Positions 36,509 through 43,346 of a DNA stretch of 46,694 nucleotides are shown piece by piece. The stretch is taken from the IMG/VR virus record IMGVR_UViG_3300005841_000043, positions 1 through 46,694 of that record; one strand, written 5' to 3'. Numbering within the stretch: the first letter of the stretch is position 1; each line of letters opens with the position of its first letter. The stretch is from a virus. The translations under genes and the position numbers were made by a program. The notes under the pieces are model-generated. The model was not told the origin of the DNA. It searched no databases and was given only the letters and a program-made list of their open reading frames with translations.

Positions 36509-38469
36509 TTCCCCTCCCCGATACGCGCAGCCACCACGGATAGCGCGCCCTGGTAGCTCCAATCTGCCGGGCATTCACGTCGGGGCTCGTAAGTCTCGAC
36601 GATTTCCAGGCACCGTTCGCGCTCAGCCAACCTCTCCCGCTGCCGAATCACCTTCTCATCATGCTCGGCCGCGTTCGCCCGTGCGCCCAGGGCCGCTGCG
36701 CTGTCCTCCAGGTCTTTGATCCTGGCGTCCCTGGTGGCGATGTGATCGCGAAGCTTTCGAGACTCCTCCCATGCATTGTCCCGTTCCTTCTTGGCGGTCG
36801 CGAGTTTGGTTTCGAGGTCGCGCGCGCGAACCGTCCATGCCGTCTCTGATTCCAACGCGGCGGCCCAACACTGCTCGGCGGTCGCGAGTCGCGTTTCGAG
36901 GTCCCGGGCTTGCTCGGCGAACTTGCGCCCGGACAGCGTCCCGCCATAGAGCGCTCGCAGCAAGTCGCTCAACGTCCCCTTCGCCGGTTCGGCCGGTCTG
37001 CGCGTGAGCTTCACTGGGATAAAACACGGCCCGTCCGTTCTGTGCGTAGCGTCGTAGGTCGGGTCGCCACACATGCACTTCGCCAGTTCGACCGGGGGAG
37101 GCGCGGGCGGTTCGACGATGGGCTCCAGGATGTCGTAGCAGCCGGCGTTCCATGCACCCCCGTCGCCTGGATATTCTGACGGGCAAACAGCTGCCGCCCA
37201 ACGTGCCGGCGCCTGCGCGCCGGACATCAGCCTGGCCTCTTTGACCATCTTCCCCTTTGCCGTTACTCTCGGCCCGCTTCGTCCGACCACCCGGAACCCC
37301 GGGGGCGCGCTCGGCTCGGCGAACGTTGCGCGCACCGAATCTTGGTTGGAAAGTATCCGCGCGCTCGGCTCGGCTGGTTGCTCCCGCTCCCCGGGCGGCT
37401 CGACTGGAACAAGGGCGACGGCCTCGACTGCGTGCTCTATGCAGACGCGCTTAGCCGTCCCCGATACCATCGCGAATCCAGCTCGTCGTCCGCACTCCAT
37501 GGTGTGCAGACACAGATGAATGCCGACGTACACGCGCCACCCATCGCCCAAGCGGAACCCTTCCGGCACCAGGGGACCGCCATTCACGGGCGGCGGGGGC
37601 TCGTCCCAGTAGTCGTGTCCTTCTTCGTCCGTGCTCGCCAGTTCGAACGTCGACCGGCCCTGGCACGGTTCGATGTTGGCCACGACAAGCAGCGCCCCGC
37701 AGTCGGCGCACTTGACCTCGGAGCCCTCGGACCATTCGCCCTCGGGGCCGCCGCCGCACTTCGGGCACGGCTCGTTCTCGCACTTGCAGACGTGTTCCTC
37801 ACCCTGCCGCACGAGGGGCGGGGGCGGGGGCGGGGCGGCTTTCTTGAGGTGAAATCCGCACTCGGTCTGGCCGCCTGCCACGAGGCAGCCGCAATCTGAG
37901 CACTGCCGAATCAGACCAAACGGAGGCGCAATAGCCTCCCCGTTGCCGAGGCTCTTCCACGCACCACCCTGCCGCACGGGGGGCGCAGCGGGACCCGCGT
38001 CCAGATGTGCATACCGGCGCCCAATTACGGCAACCGCATCCTCCCCGCAGTGGACGCAGCAGCCGTCTTCGTCAACCTTTACGCCGTTGCCGCATTCGGC
38101 GCAGTCGAAGCGGTCGGCGGGCAATTCAACGTCATCAACGGGGGGCGCAGCGGGCGGGGAGGCCGGGTTGAGCGGGCGTCCGGCGTCGCGGCAGTCCTTC
38201 GTACAGTAGACCCACGGCCCACCTGTGTCGTGGCGAAGGAACACGTTTTCGTCGAGTCTCGCGCCGCCTTCCGGAAAGACGCTGTCATCAAGCCATTGGC
38301 GTCCGCACCACGACTCGCACGCCGCGACCGGCGCGCGCTTGCGGGCCAAATCTTCCAGCGCCGTCATGAAAAGCGCAAACGGGCTACCTGGCCAGGTTTT
38401 TAGGAATGCCGCCGCCGTGCGGACTTCGTCATCCGTGTACGCGCTGACCTTCATGCGCGGCTCGTTCAT
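36505..38469 (-). CDS. 654-aa mosaic of zinc modules with coiled-coil tail
   Basis: Unrecognised as a whole. In order: a helical N-part (1-48); module 1 C51, C55, C89, C93 (ESWCGRQW, YCTKDCRDAGRP); module 2 C123, C126, C137/138, C141 (CAECGNGVKVDEDGCCVHCG); module 3 C190-C204 (CSDCGCL, TECGFH); module 4 C228-C257 (CKCENEPCPKCGG, CADCGALL); proline-rich linkers between; then further Cys sites (CLHTMECGR, VCIEH, about residue 330 on; CMCGDPTYDATHRTDGPC, about 490). A coiled coil fills about 515-640. Long for a phage accessory. Possibly a DNA/RNA-binding hub or host-target binder. Confidence 0.8.
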   Translation of the reverse strand: MNEPRMKVSAYTDDEVRTAAAFLKTWPGSPFALFMTALEDLARKRAPVAACESWCGRQWLDDSVFPEGGARLDENVFLRHDTGGPWVYCTKDCRDAGRPLNPASPPAAPPVDDVELPADRFDCAECGNGVKVDEDGCCVHCGEDAVAVIGRRYAHLDAGPAAPPVRQGGAWKSLGNGEAIAPPFGLIRQCSDCGCLVAGGQTECGFHLKKAAPPPPPPLVRQGEEHVCKCENEPCPKCGGGPEGEWSEGSEVKCADCGALLVVANIEPCQGRSTFELASTDEEGHDYWDEPPPPVNGGPLVPEGFRLGDGWRVYVGIHLCLHTMECGRRAGFAMVSGTAKRVCIEHAVEAVALVPVEPPGEREQPAEPSARILSNQDSVRATFAEPSAPPGFRVVGRSGPRVTAKGKMVKEARLMSGAQAPARWAAAVCPSEYPGDGGAWNAGCYDILEPIVEPPAPPPVELAKCMCGDPTYDATHRTDGPCFIPVKLTRRPAEPAKGTLSDLLRALYGGTLSGRKFAEQARDLETRLATAEQCWAAALESETAWTVRARDLETKLATAKKERDNAWEESRKLRDHIATRDARIKDLEDSAAALGARANAAEHDEKVIRQRERLAERERCLEIVETYEPRRECPADWSYQGALSVVAARIGEGK

Positions 38470-38657
38470 GGCGTCTCCGGTCCGTCGGTGTTGTCGTATG
38501 CGAGGCTTTCCGCAGTGTGAGCACGGCGAATAACGGCAAAGTCATCGTCGTAGGACGGCATCAAATCCGACCCGTCGATCGGAAACTCATTGGTGGCGGC
38601 ATCGCCGCGAAGCCATGCCGCGTAGTACAGAAGCGCCCGTCGTTCCTTGGTCGTCAT
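38466..38657 (-). CDS. Small protein ending in AESLAYDNTDGP, 63 aa
   Basis: ATGA overlaps on both sides. Starts MTTKERRALLYYAAWLRGD and ends AHTAESLAYDNTDGPETP. A paralogue at 42946-43119 has the same start (MTKDERAALLAYAAWWRGE) and the same end (AESLAYDGTDGP), with an unrelated middle; protein 38875-39180 shares the AESIACDNTEG element. Function unknown. Confidence 0.75.
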   Translation of the reverse strand: MTTKERRALLYYAAWLRGDAATNEFPIDGSDLMPSYDDDFAVIRRAHTAESLAYDNTDGPETP

Positions 38658-38878
38658 CGGTCGTCCTCGCTCTTCGGCTGTTCGTTGGCTGGCGGGCTAA
38701 CCCGCAAGCGCGAAGGTGGCTCGTAACCTTCGAGTTTCGTCTCGTCGATGCAGTCCAACGACGGCCCCGGGCATCCGGCGAGCAAGCATCGCGGGAATGG
38801 GCACCCGTCGCTGGAATCGCATCCTTCGGGGAAGATCTTGCGGAGGTACTTCTCCATCGCCGTCTCGTGTGCGCTCAT
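38654..38878 (-). CDS. Cys-rich hypothetical protein, 74 aa
   Basis: ATG 38878 in ATGA overlap with the upstream gene. Begins MSAHETAMEKYLRKIFPEGC; Cys cluster C-x5-C..C-x4-C (GCDSSDGCPFPRCLLAGCPG, then C) indicates a zinc-binding module; then a proline-rich, charged tail. Overlaps the next gene by four bases. Not recognised. Confidence 0.7.
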   Translation of the reverse strand: MSAHETAMEKYLRKIFPEGCDSSDGCPFPRCLLAGCPGPSLDCIDETKLEGYEPPSRLRVSPPANEQPKSEDDR

Positions 38879-39180
38879 CGGCCCGCCTCCGGGTGCCGGG
38901 CGAGAAAGAGGTCGATGTCCTCGCTCTTCGATCCTTCTGTGTTGTCGCAGGCAATGCTCTCGGCGGGATCGGGGACTAACTTCGAGACAGTCCCGCGGCA
39001 GCCGGAACACCAGCCGTGGACGTCATGGCCATGGGTGCAGCCAGTAGCATCGAACAGCGCAGCTGATTTTCGGGTCAGGAATCGACCCGTTTCTCCATTC
39101 TCACGCTGGACCAGCCACACCGGCGAGGTGGCTAGCCGGCCCCGTCGGATGCGACTCGGCTCAATGCGCCGCTCTACCAC
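38875..39180 (-). CDS. Cys-rich hypothetical protein, 101 aa
   Basis: GTG 39180 overlaps the previous stop. Beta-rich start (VWLVQRENGETGRFLTRKSA), then a Cys/His cluster (CTHGHDVHGWCSGCRG), followed by the shared element AESIACDNTEG and a charged tail (EDIDLFLARHPEAGR). A zinc-stabilised fold is likely. Its AES(L/I)A(Y/C)D element links it with 38466-38657 and 42946-43119. Confidence 0.7.
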   Translation of the reverse strand: MVERRIEPSRIRRGRLATSPVWLVQRENGETGRFLTRKSAALFDATGCTHGHDVHGWCSGCRGTVSKLVPDPAESIACDNTEGSKSEDIDLFLARHPEAGR

Positions 39181-39428
39181 GGCTGCCCCAAGCGCGTGAT
39201 AAGGGAGCGATACGCACTGACGAATGACGTCACCTCGGCGTCGGTTCCGTTGATGGGCGCCGTTCGCAGCAGCGCGACCGCGGCAGCCAGGTTGTCGGCG
39301 TCCTGCATCTCGCTTCGTCGCTCGTCCGCCAGGTAGACGACCACCTCATCCAGGTAATCTCCCGTGCCGGCGGTCAACTTGGCGCGGCTGTTTTGGATCG
39401 CGGCGGCGGTCTTCTCGGCGGTGGTCAT
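39174..39428 (-). CDS. Hypothetical helical protein, 84 aa
   Basis: ATG 39428 in ATGA overlap; longer upstream frame is a shadow of the ASCH gene. Helical (TAEKTAAAIQNSRAKLTAGT, EMQDADNLAAAVALLRTAPI, FVSAYRSLITRLGQ). No motif seen. In the middle of the leftward accessory cluster. Confidence 0.7.
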   Translation of the reverse strand: MTTAEKTAAAIQNSRAKLTAGTGDYLDEVVVYLADERRSEMQDADNLAAAVALLRTAPINGTDAEVTSFVSAYRSLITRLGQPW

Positions 39429-39682
39429 CGCATCACCAAAATCGACATGGCCACCACGCCAGGCATGAGCCCTGGGCATGGCCTCGTCTTCCCGGCGACG
39501 TACAACACGCCGCACACCAGCGGCTCGGCGAGCGTGTACGCCTCGGTCAGCGGATTCCACTCGCGCAGAATCAGCGTATCGCCGTGCCGATAGTTGCGAT
39601 CATCCTTGCGAATCTCGAACGTCTTGGTGCCTTCGCGGATGGCCTCGAAGTAGACCGGCCAGCACTTCAGTTCGTGCGTCAT
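39425..39682 (-). CDS. DUF3850/ASCH-domain protein, 85 aa
   Basis: ATG 39682 starts MTHELKCWPVYFEAIREGTK, followed by TFEIRKDDRNYRHGDTLILR and E-W. This is the DUF3850 branch of the ASCH/PUA-like superfamily: H-x-L-K-x-x-P-x-Y-F-x-A-I-x-x-G-x-K-x-F-E-I-R-x-x-D-R-x-Y-x-x-G-D, with the basic groove thought to bind RNA. Common in phage accessory regions; ASCH proteins have been proposed as RNA-binding or modified-nucleotide-sensing regulators. Confidence 0.85.
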   Translation of the reverse strand: MTHELKCWPVYFEAIREGTKTFEIRKDDRNYRHGDTLILREWNPLTEAYTLAEPLVCGVLYVAGKTRPCPGLMPGVVAMSILVMR

Positions 39683-40326
39683 CGTCCCGCCCTCATTCCC
39701 CGCGCCCCGAGGATTCCGACGAACGGGCCCACGACTTGCGCAACGACCCCAGGATGGGCGGCGGGGCGTGGCTTCGGGCGGGAGACCATGACTTTGGACA
39801 TCGCGCGGTCGGCCGCAACGTAGCACTCGGCGCAGATTGGCTCCGGGGCTGCATCCTTCCGCATGATCCGCATCGACACGGTGGCGTCAGCGCGTTCGCA
39901 CTCGAAGCGGATGCACGTCAGCGGCTTGGCCTTCTCGACGACGGGCGGGGGCGTGCACATCGTCGGGCAGTCGCAGGAGTACCCGGGCCGCCTGTCGGCG
40001 GTGGGACACTTCGTCGTCTCGGTCACCGGGGCGCCGGCGAAGGCACCGGCCTTTCCTGCGTGCTCCTCGCACATTCGCGAGCAGCCCTCAATGCTCTTGG
40101 CGTACCCGGCGTCTTTCGAGCAACCAATCTCCCAGCACTCCCGATAGTTAGGCCTCGGGGTGTACTTCATCCAACCAGCAGCAAGCTTCCGCTCTACCGG
40201 CGCGGGAGGTTCGACCGTGCGCCAGCCAGCCGCCTCCCATACCTTCTGAATGTTCTTTTGCCCGAATACGTACTCCTGTCCGTCCCGGTGAACCAGTTTC
40301 GTTCCAATCGCCCATTTCGTGCTCAT
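39679..40326 (-). CDS. Cys-rich hypothetical protein, 215 aa
   Basis: ATG 40326 in ATGA overlap. N-terminal 65 residues look like a compact beta domain (WAIGTKLVHRDGQEYVFGQK); then three Cys clusters: CWEIGCSKDAGYAKSIEGC with MCEEHAG; CPTADRRPGYSCDCPTMC; TCIRFEC and ICAECYVAADRAMSK, probably separate zinc knuckles joined by proline-rich linkers. Related in style to the 654-aa mosaic. Function unknown. Confidence 0.7.
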   Translation of the reverse strand: MSTKWAIGTKLVHRDGQEYVFGQKNIQKVWEAAGWRTVEPPAPVERKLAAGWMKYTPRPNYRECWEIGCSKDAGYAKSIEGCSRMCEEHAGKAGAFAGAPVTETTKCPTADRRPGYSCDCPTMCTPPPVVEKAKPLTCIRFECERADATVSMRIMRKDAAPEPICAECYVAADRAMSKVMVSRPKPRPAAHPGVVAQVVGPFVGILGARGMRAGR

Positions 40327-40559
40327 CGCTTTCTTTCCTTTGCCCGCGCGGGGCGCGTCGGTTTCGTGGCCGCGTCGATGGACACGACCGCGAGACAGAT
40401 GTTGCATCCACAGTTCCCGTGGGTTTCGGAGATGACTCGTAAGTCCCGCAGCACTGGCGCGAGGGCGCGGCGGATTCGGGCGCGCTCCTCTTTTGCCCCG
40501 ACGAACTCGCCGACACTGACCGCCTCTCGTATCGCTGGGTTCGGTTGCTTCTTCGCCAT
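40323..40559 (-). CDS. Small hypothetical protein with C-x-C-x2-C, 78 aa
   Basis: ATG 40559 in TGATG overlap with the previous stop. Sequence: helical and basic (FVGAKEERARIRRALAPVLR), then SETHGNCGCNICLAVVSIDA with a C-x-C-x2-C site, and a basic tail. Its initiation region is nearly identical (20 of 21 bases) to that of the gene starting at 40741. Confidence 0.7.
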   Translation of the reverse strand: MAKKQPNPAIREAVSVGEFVGAKEERARIRRALAPVLRDLRVISETHGNCGCNICLAVVSIDAATKPTRPARAKERKR

Positions 40560-40741
40560 CAGCCTCGCTCCTTGCTTTTTTTCGGCGCTCGCCATTTACG
40601 GTCGAGAACCTTCGTCAGTGCCGGCACAAGCTGCTCGAACTCGGCGACTATCGACAGCGCCACGTCGCGGCGTTCGCGCGTGTATTTGTAAATCGTGTAG
40701 GCAACGGCCTCCCGGTTGTCGATCTTTAGCTTGGTTCCCAT
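40559..40741 (-). CDS. Small helical protein, 60 aa
   Basis: ATG 40741 with AAGGAG eleven bases upstream. Helical and basic (REAVAYTIYKYTRERRDVAL, EQLVPALTKVLDRKW) ending KSKERG. The last codons (AGC AAG GAG) also supply the ribosome-binding site of the next gene, so its end and the downstream start are coupled. Not recognised. Confidence 0.7.
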   Translation of the reverse strand: MGTKLKIDNREAVAYTIYKYTRERRDVALSIVAEFEQLVPALTKVLDRKWRAPKKSKERG

Positions 40742-40782
40742 CAGCCTTGCTCCTTGCTCAACGGCAGCGCATCAAAAGTCAT
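40741..40782 (-). CDS. Possible 13-aa leader peptide
   Basis: ATG 40782 overlaps the preceding gene; the peptide MTFDALPLSKEQG ends at a TGA that overlaps the next ATG by one base (TGATG). It shares L-P-L-S-K-E with the 16-aa peptide at 42537. In both, AAG GAG is the ribosome-binding site of the next gene. It may only reflect a shared initiation cassette. Confidence 0.25.
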   Translation of the reverse strand: MTFDALPLSKEQG

Positions 40783-41179
40783 CATCGCCAGGCTCCTTTT
40801 CGTAGAACGACGCGGGTGGTTCTGCCTGCCTCGGCGGGGCGGCTGGCTCTCGATACCAGCCATCATCGGGCCCCGTGTAACACCCGGGCGCGAACGCCCC
40901 TTCATGCCCGCACTTCTTCGCGTAGATGCTCTCCCGCTCCATCGCCGGATGCACCCGAACGAAGGCCGCCGCCTTCGCGTGGTAGCCGTTCCAGTGCTTC
41001 CACTCGGCTTCAGATTGGACCAGCAGTCCCTCGGTTGACTGGCGAATTGCCGCGTCTGCGGCAGATAGGCGGCCCAGGTAGTCCTTCAGTTGCCGCGTCT
41101 TCTCGCCCGACAGGCGGCGTAGCTCCTGGGCGGCGTCACAAGCTTCGCGCCAGGTAGGCGGTGGCGCCGGGTTACGCAT
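40772..41179 (-). CDS. Hypothetical protein, 135 aa
   Basis: ATG 41179 in TGATG overlap. Helical N-terminal half (WREACDAAQELRRLSGEKTR, QLKDYLGRLSAADAAIRQST) with a middle aromatic segment (EAEWKHWNGYHAKAAAFVRV), then a Cys/His pair (KKCGHEGAFAPGC) and a proline-rich acidic end (PGDDDF). Unknown function. Confidence 0.7.
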   Translation of the reverse strand: MRNPAPPPTWREACDAAQELRRLSGEKTRQLKDYLGRLSAADAAIRQSTEGLLVQSEAEWKHWNGYHAKAAAFVRVHPAMERESIYAKKCGHEGAFAPGCYTGPDDGWYREPAAPPRQAEPPASFYEKEPGDDDF

Positions 41180-41613
41180 CACCCAATCCCCAGTCGCTTC
41201 AGCGCGTCGGCCGACGTCTCGACCTTCGAATCCCGGGCGCGGTTGGCGGCCTCCCAATGGCGGCAGTCGCCGCAGGTCGGAATGTGCGAGGGCGCCCGCT
41301 TACCATGGTTGAACTTCGACAGGTGGAACCAGCACGTAGCATCGCGTGTGGCTGCGCCGTTTGCGTTCTGCGGGGCGATTTCATCTTCCCAGCGCCTGGC
41401 GTTCAACCAGGTCGCAGGATGCGGGATATGCTCGATGTCGCGCTTACAGAACGCCGGGAGCTGGAGGCGCAGGGCGGGCAGCAACTCGGGGATACCGTCG
41501 CACGCCCATCCCTGCCACGCCTTCCAGGCGGCAAGCTTCGCGATGCGCCGGGGATACGTGCGCCAGAACTCGTCGAAGGCGGGCGAGTAGGCCGGGACTG
41601 CCTTGGGCTTCAT
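41179..41613 (-). CDS. Replication protein, helicase-loader-like
   Basis: 144 aa; ATG 41613 in ATGA overlap. Contains F-D-E-F-W-R-T-Y-P-R-R (FDEFWRTYPRRIAKLAAWKA, about residues 11-30) and IPHPATWLNARRWEDE, the signature of the C-terminal helicase-loading region of phage replication proteins (lambda P / DnaC-recruiting type). A zinc-like C-x2-C (CGDC) is near the C-terminus. It likely hands host DnaB helicase to the origin; no phage helicase or polymerase is apparent, so host machinery would be used. Confidence 0.8.
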   Translation of the reverse strand: MKPKAVPAYSPAFDEFWRTYPRRIAKLAAWKAWQGWACDGIPELLPALRLQLPAFCKRDIEHIPHPATWLNARRWEDEIAPQNANGAATRDATCWFHLSKFNHGKRAPSHIPTCGDCRHWEAANRARDSKVETSADALKRLGIG

Positions 41614-41969
41614 TGGTCGTCTCCCTCGTCTCCGTGCTGCCCCAGTCGATGGCCGCATGGTCGCGCGTACTGGCAGCGGCCAACCTGCCTTCGCTCGGCT
41701 ACTTGCTCTTGGCATATCGGGCACTTGCCAGACGCCAGGTCCGCCAGAAAGCGGGCTACCTGCGCATCAATGGCGGCGTTCTCGTCGGCCTCTTCCTGTG
41801 CGGTCATCATCCGCTGCGACCCGCATGTCTTCGCGCATGGCTTGCCGATGTCGATACACGGGAACGTCGCCATGCCTGGCCCGCTCTTGTCGCGTACAGA
41901 CATCGGGTCGATCCCAGCGGCGCACGGCTTCTGAATGCCGTTGAAGTGAATGCAGCGATGAGACGTCAC
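41610..41969 (-). CDS. Cys-rich hypothetical protein, 119 aa
   Basis: GTG 41969 in GTGA overlap with the tiny membrane peptide. N-terminal half Cys-rich (C6, C15, then CIDIGKPCAKTCG), helical middle (AIDAQVARFLADLASGK), then C-P-I-C and C, C-G-H at the end (GKCPICQEQV, ARPCGHR). Probably two zinc sites. Not recognised. Confidence 0.7.
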   Translation of the reverse strand: MTSHRCIHFNGIQKPCAAGIDPMSVRDKSGPGMATFPCIDIGKPCAKTCGSQRMMTAQEEADENAAIDAQVARFLADLASGKCPICQEQVAERRQVGRCQYARPCGHRLGQHGDEGDDQ

Positions 41970-42055
41970 GGGCGTACCTCCGACAGAATCCCAAATAGCC
42001 CCATGGCCACGATGAGCAGGTACCAGAAACTCTCGGGCACGGCGTAGCGGTTCAT
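41966..42055 (-). CDS. Tiny membrane peptide, 29 aa
   Basis: ATG 42055 overlaps the methyltransferase stop (ATGA) and its own stop overlaps the next GTG. MNRYAVPESFWYLLIVAMGL then FGILSEVRP: one transmembrane helix. Both-sided overlaps support translation. Confidence 0.55.
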   Translation of the reverse strand: MNRYAVPESFWYLLIVAMGLFGILSEVRP

Positions 42056-42540
42056 GTCGTTGCCTTCGTGAACGCAACCCAGTGTGTCTGGGCGCGCTTA
42101 CCGCATTGGATTCCGTACAGCGGACGCTCGGGCGTTAGGGCGAGAATGCGCGACACTGGAATGTCCGACTCGTTCCACTTGAACACCAGCGTACCGCGCG
42201 GACGCAACACACGAAAGCACTCGGCGAACCCGTCCCTCAGGTCGGATTCCCATGTAGTACCGAGTTTCCCGTATTTCTTGGCCACCCACCCCTGTGCGCC
42301 GTTCCGGCGAAAATGCGGCGGGTCATAGACGACGTGGCCGAATTGGTCGTTAGCAAACGGAAGGCGTCGAAAATCACCGACTACGTCTGGCTCAATGAAT
42401 AGCTCACGCTGACCGCCGCCAGTCGACTTGTCCTTGAGCATGACAACTTCGCGCCGGCAGTCCATGTAAATGGTACGCGGGTCTTTGCGGTCGAACCAAA
42501 ACATCCGCGAACCACAGCAGACATCAAGCACGTCCTTCAT
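42052..42540 (-). CDS. SAM-dependent DNA methyltransferase-like protein
   Basis: 162 aa; AAGGAGG is seven bases before ATG 42540. Class I fold: CCGSRMFWFD (8-17, SAM-binding loop), YMDCR (25-29, acidic end of strand 2), DPPH (73-76, the N-methylase catalytic motif, N/D-P-P-Y/F/H type), then FRVLRPRGTLVFKWNE. With DPPH the target is probably an exocyclic amino group of adenine or cytosine. Small size and no partner restriction gene suggest a solitary methylase that could protect phage DNA from host restriction. Confidence 0.85.
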   Translation of the reverse strand: MKDVLDVCCGSRMFWFDRKDPRTIYMDCRREVVMLKDKSTGGGQRELFIEPDVVGDFRRLPFANDQFGHVVYDPPHFRRNGAQGWVAKKYGKLGTTWESDLRDGFAECFRVLRPRGTLVFKWNESDIPVSRILALTPERPLYGIQCGKRAQTHWVAFTKATT

Positions 42541-42587
42541 GTCGTGTCCTCCTTGCTCAGCGGCAACAGTTCGATTTCACGGGTCAC
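42537..42587 (-). CDS. Possible 16-aa peptide / coupling leader
   Basis: GTG 42587 overlaps the DnaA-like stop (GTGA) and its stop overlaps the methyltransferase ATG (ATGA). MTREIELLPLSKEDTT shares L-P-L-S-K-E with the peptide at 40741; the AAG GAG codons are the next gene's ribosome-binding site. It may serve only to couple translation. Confidence 0.3.
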   Translation of the reverse strand: MTREIELLPLSKEDTT

Positions 42588-42949
42588 GGTTGCAGTCTCC
42601 CGGCGAGCGTCAGCAGCTTGCGCTCGATGTTCATGACGTCGCGCCACAGCTTGTCGTCGCGGATGGACTTGGTATCTATCGTCTTCACGGCGTGAATTAC
42701 CGTCGAATGGTCGCGCCCAAATGCTCGTCCGATATCCGGGTAGCTCATCGCGAGTAGCCGACGACACAGGTACATCGCCACCATGCGAGGGCGGGCGACG
42801 GCCGCCCATCGCCGCGTGCTGCACATCCAGTCCAGGCGGACGTTGTAGTACGTGGCAACCTCCGCGCGGATGTTCTTCGCCGGCAGGTCGACGGCATCGA
42901 CAACGGGAACGATGACCTCGGCGTCCGTTCCCAGGTCGGCGGGCTTCAT
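42584..42949 (-). CDS. DnaA domain-IV protein, 121 aa
   Basis: Residues 51-91 are the DnaA C-terminal DNA-binding domain: PRMVAMYLCRRLLAMSYPDI, then GRAFGRDHSTVIHAVKTI with the F-G-R-D-H-S-T-V signature (77-84). Residues 24-50 form a preceding helix. It lacks the AAA+ ATPase, so it could bind DnaA-box-like sites without hydrolysing ATP, perhaps for phage origin recognition or to compete with host DnaA. Confidence 0.85.
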   Translation of the reverse strand: MKPADLGTDAEVIVPVVDAVDLPAKNIRAEVATYYNVRLDWMCSTRRWAAVARPRMVAMYLCRRLLAMSYPDIGRAFGRDHSTVIHAVKTIDTKSIRDDKLWRDVMNIERKLLTLAGRLQP

Positions 42950-43119
42950 GGCCCGTCCGTCCCGTCGTATGCCAGGCTCTCGGCGATGCGCCACTTGGGG
43001 CATGTGACATCCGGCAACAGCGGATAAATCAAGTGCCAGGCATCGCCCCCCATCCACATAAGCTCGCCGCGCCACCACGCCGCGTAGGCCAACAAGGCGG
43101 CGCGCTCGTCCTTGGTCAT
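42946..43119 (-). CDS. Small protein, paralogue of 38466-38657, 57 aa
   Basis: ATGA overlaps at both ends. Start MTKDERAALLAYAAWWRGEL and end RIAESLAYDGTDGP match the start and end of the 38466-38657 product, whereas the middle (MWMGGDAWHLIYPLLPDVTC) differs. The shared end is also visible at DNA level. Confidence 0.75.
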   Translation of the reverse strand: MTKDERAALLAYAAWWRGELMWMGGDAWHLIYPLLPDVTCPKWRIAESLAYDGTDGP

Positions 43120-43346
43120 CGCGCCCCTCGCTCTCTCGCGGCGTTCCGCAGGGTGACACGGCCCATCTTGCTGTCGACCCGGTATATCCAGTCGCGCGGA
43201 ACCGCCCGCCGTTCGCCCGACTCCAGCTCGATGCCGATGGGCTGGCTGCCAACGTTGACCACGCCCGGGACGTTCTCCTGGCCAAGGACGACGCGGCAGC
43301 GGGCGCCGCGGTCGGGGCCGCTCCGGATGACGTACTCGCCGCTCAT
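43116..43346 (-). CDS. Hypothetical beta-rich protein, 76 aa
   Basis: ATG 43346 in ATGA overlap. Compact beta protein (SGEYVIRSGPDRGARCRVVL, GQPIGIELESGERR-like VGSQPIGIELESGERRAV, RDWIYRVDSKMGRVTLRN). Similar in size to small OB- or SH3-like domains, but not recognised. Follows the recombination ATPase. Confidence 0.7.
   Translation of the reverse strand: MSGEYVIRSGPDRGARCRVVLGQENVPGVVNVGSQPIGIELESGERRAVPRDWIYRVDSKMGRVTLRNAARERGAR

Noticed and set aside
39478-41157. 559-codon rightward frame across the leftward accessory genes
   Set aside because: Antisense to seven tightly overlapping leftward genes with clear domains such as ASCH; Arg/Ser-rich.
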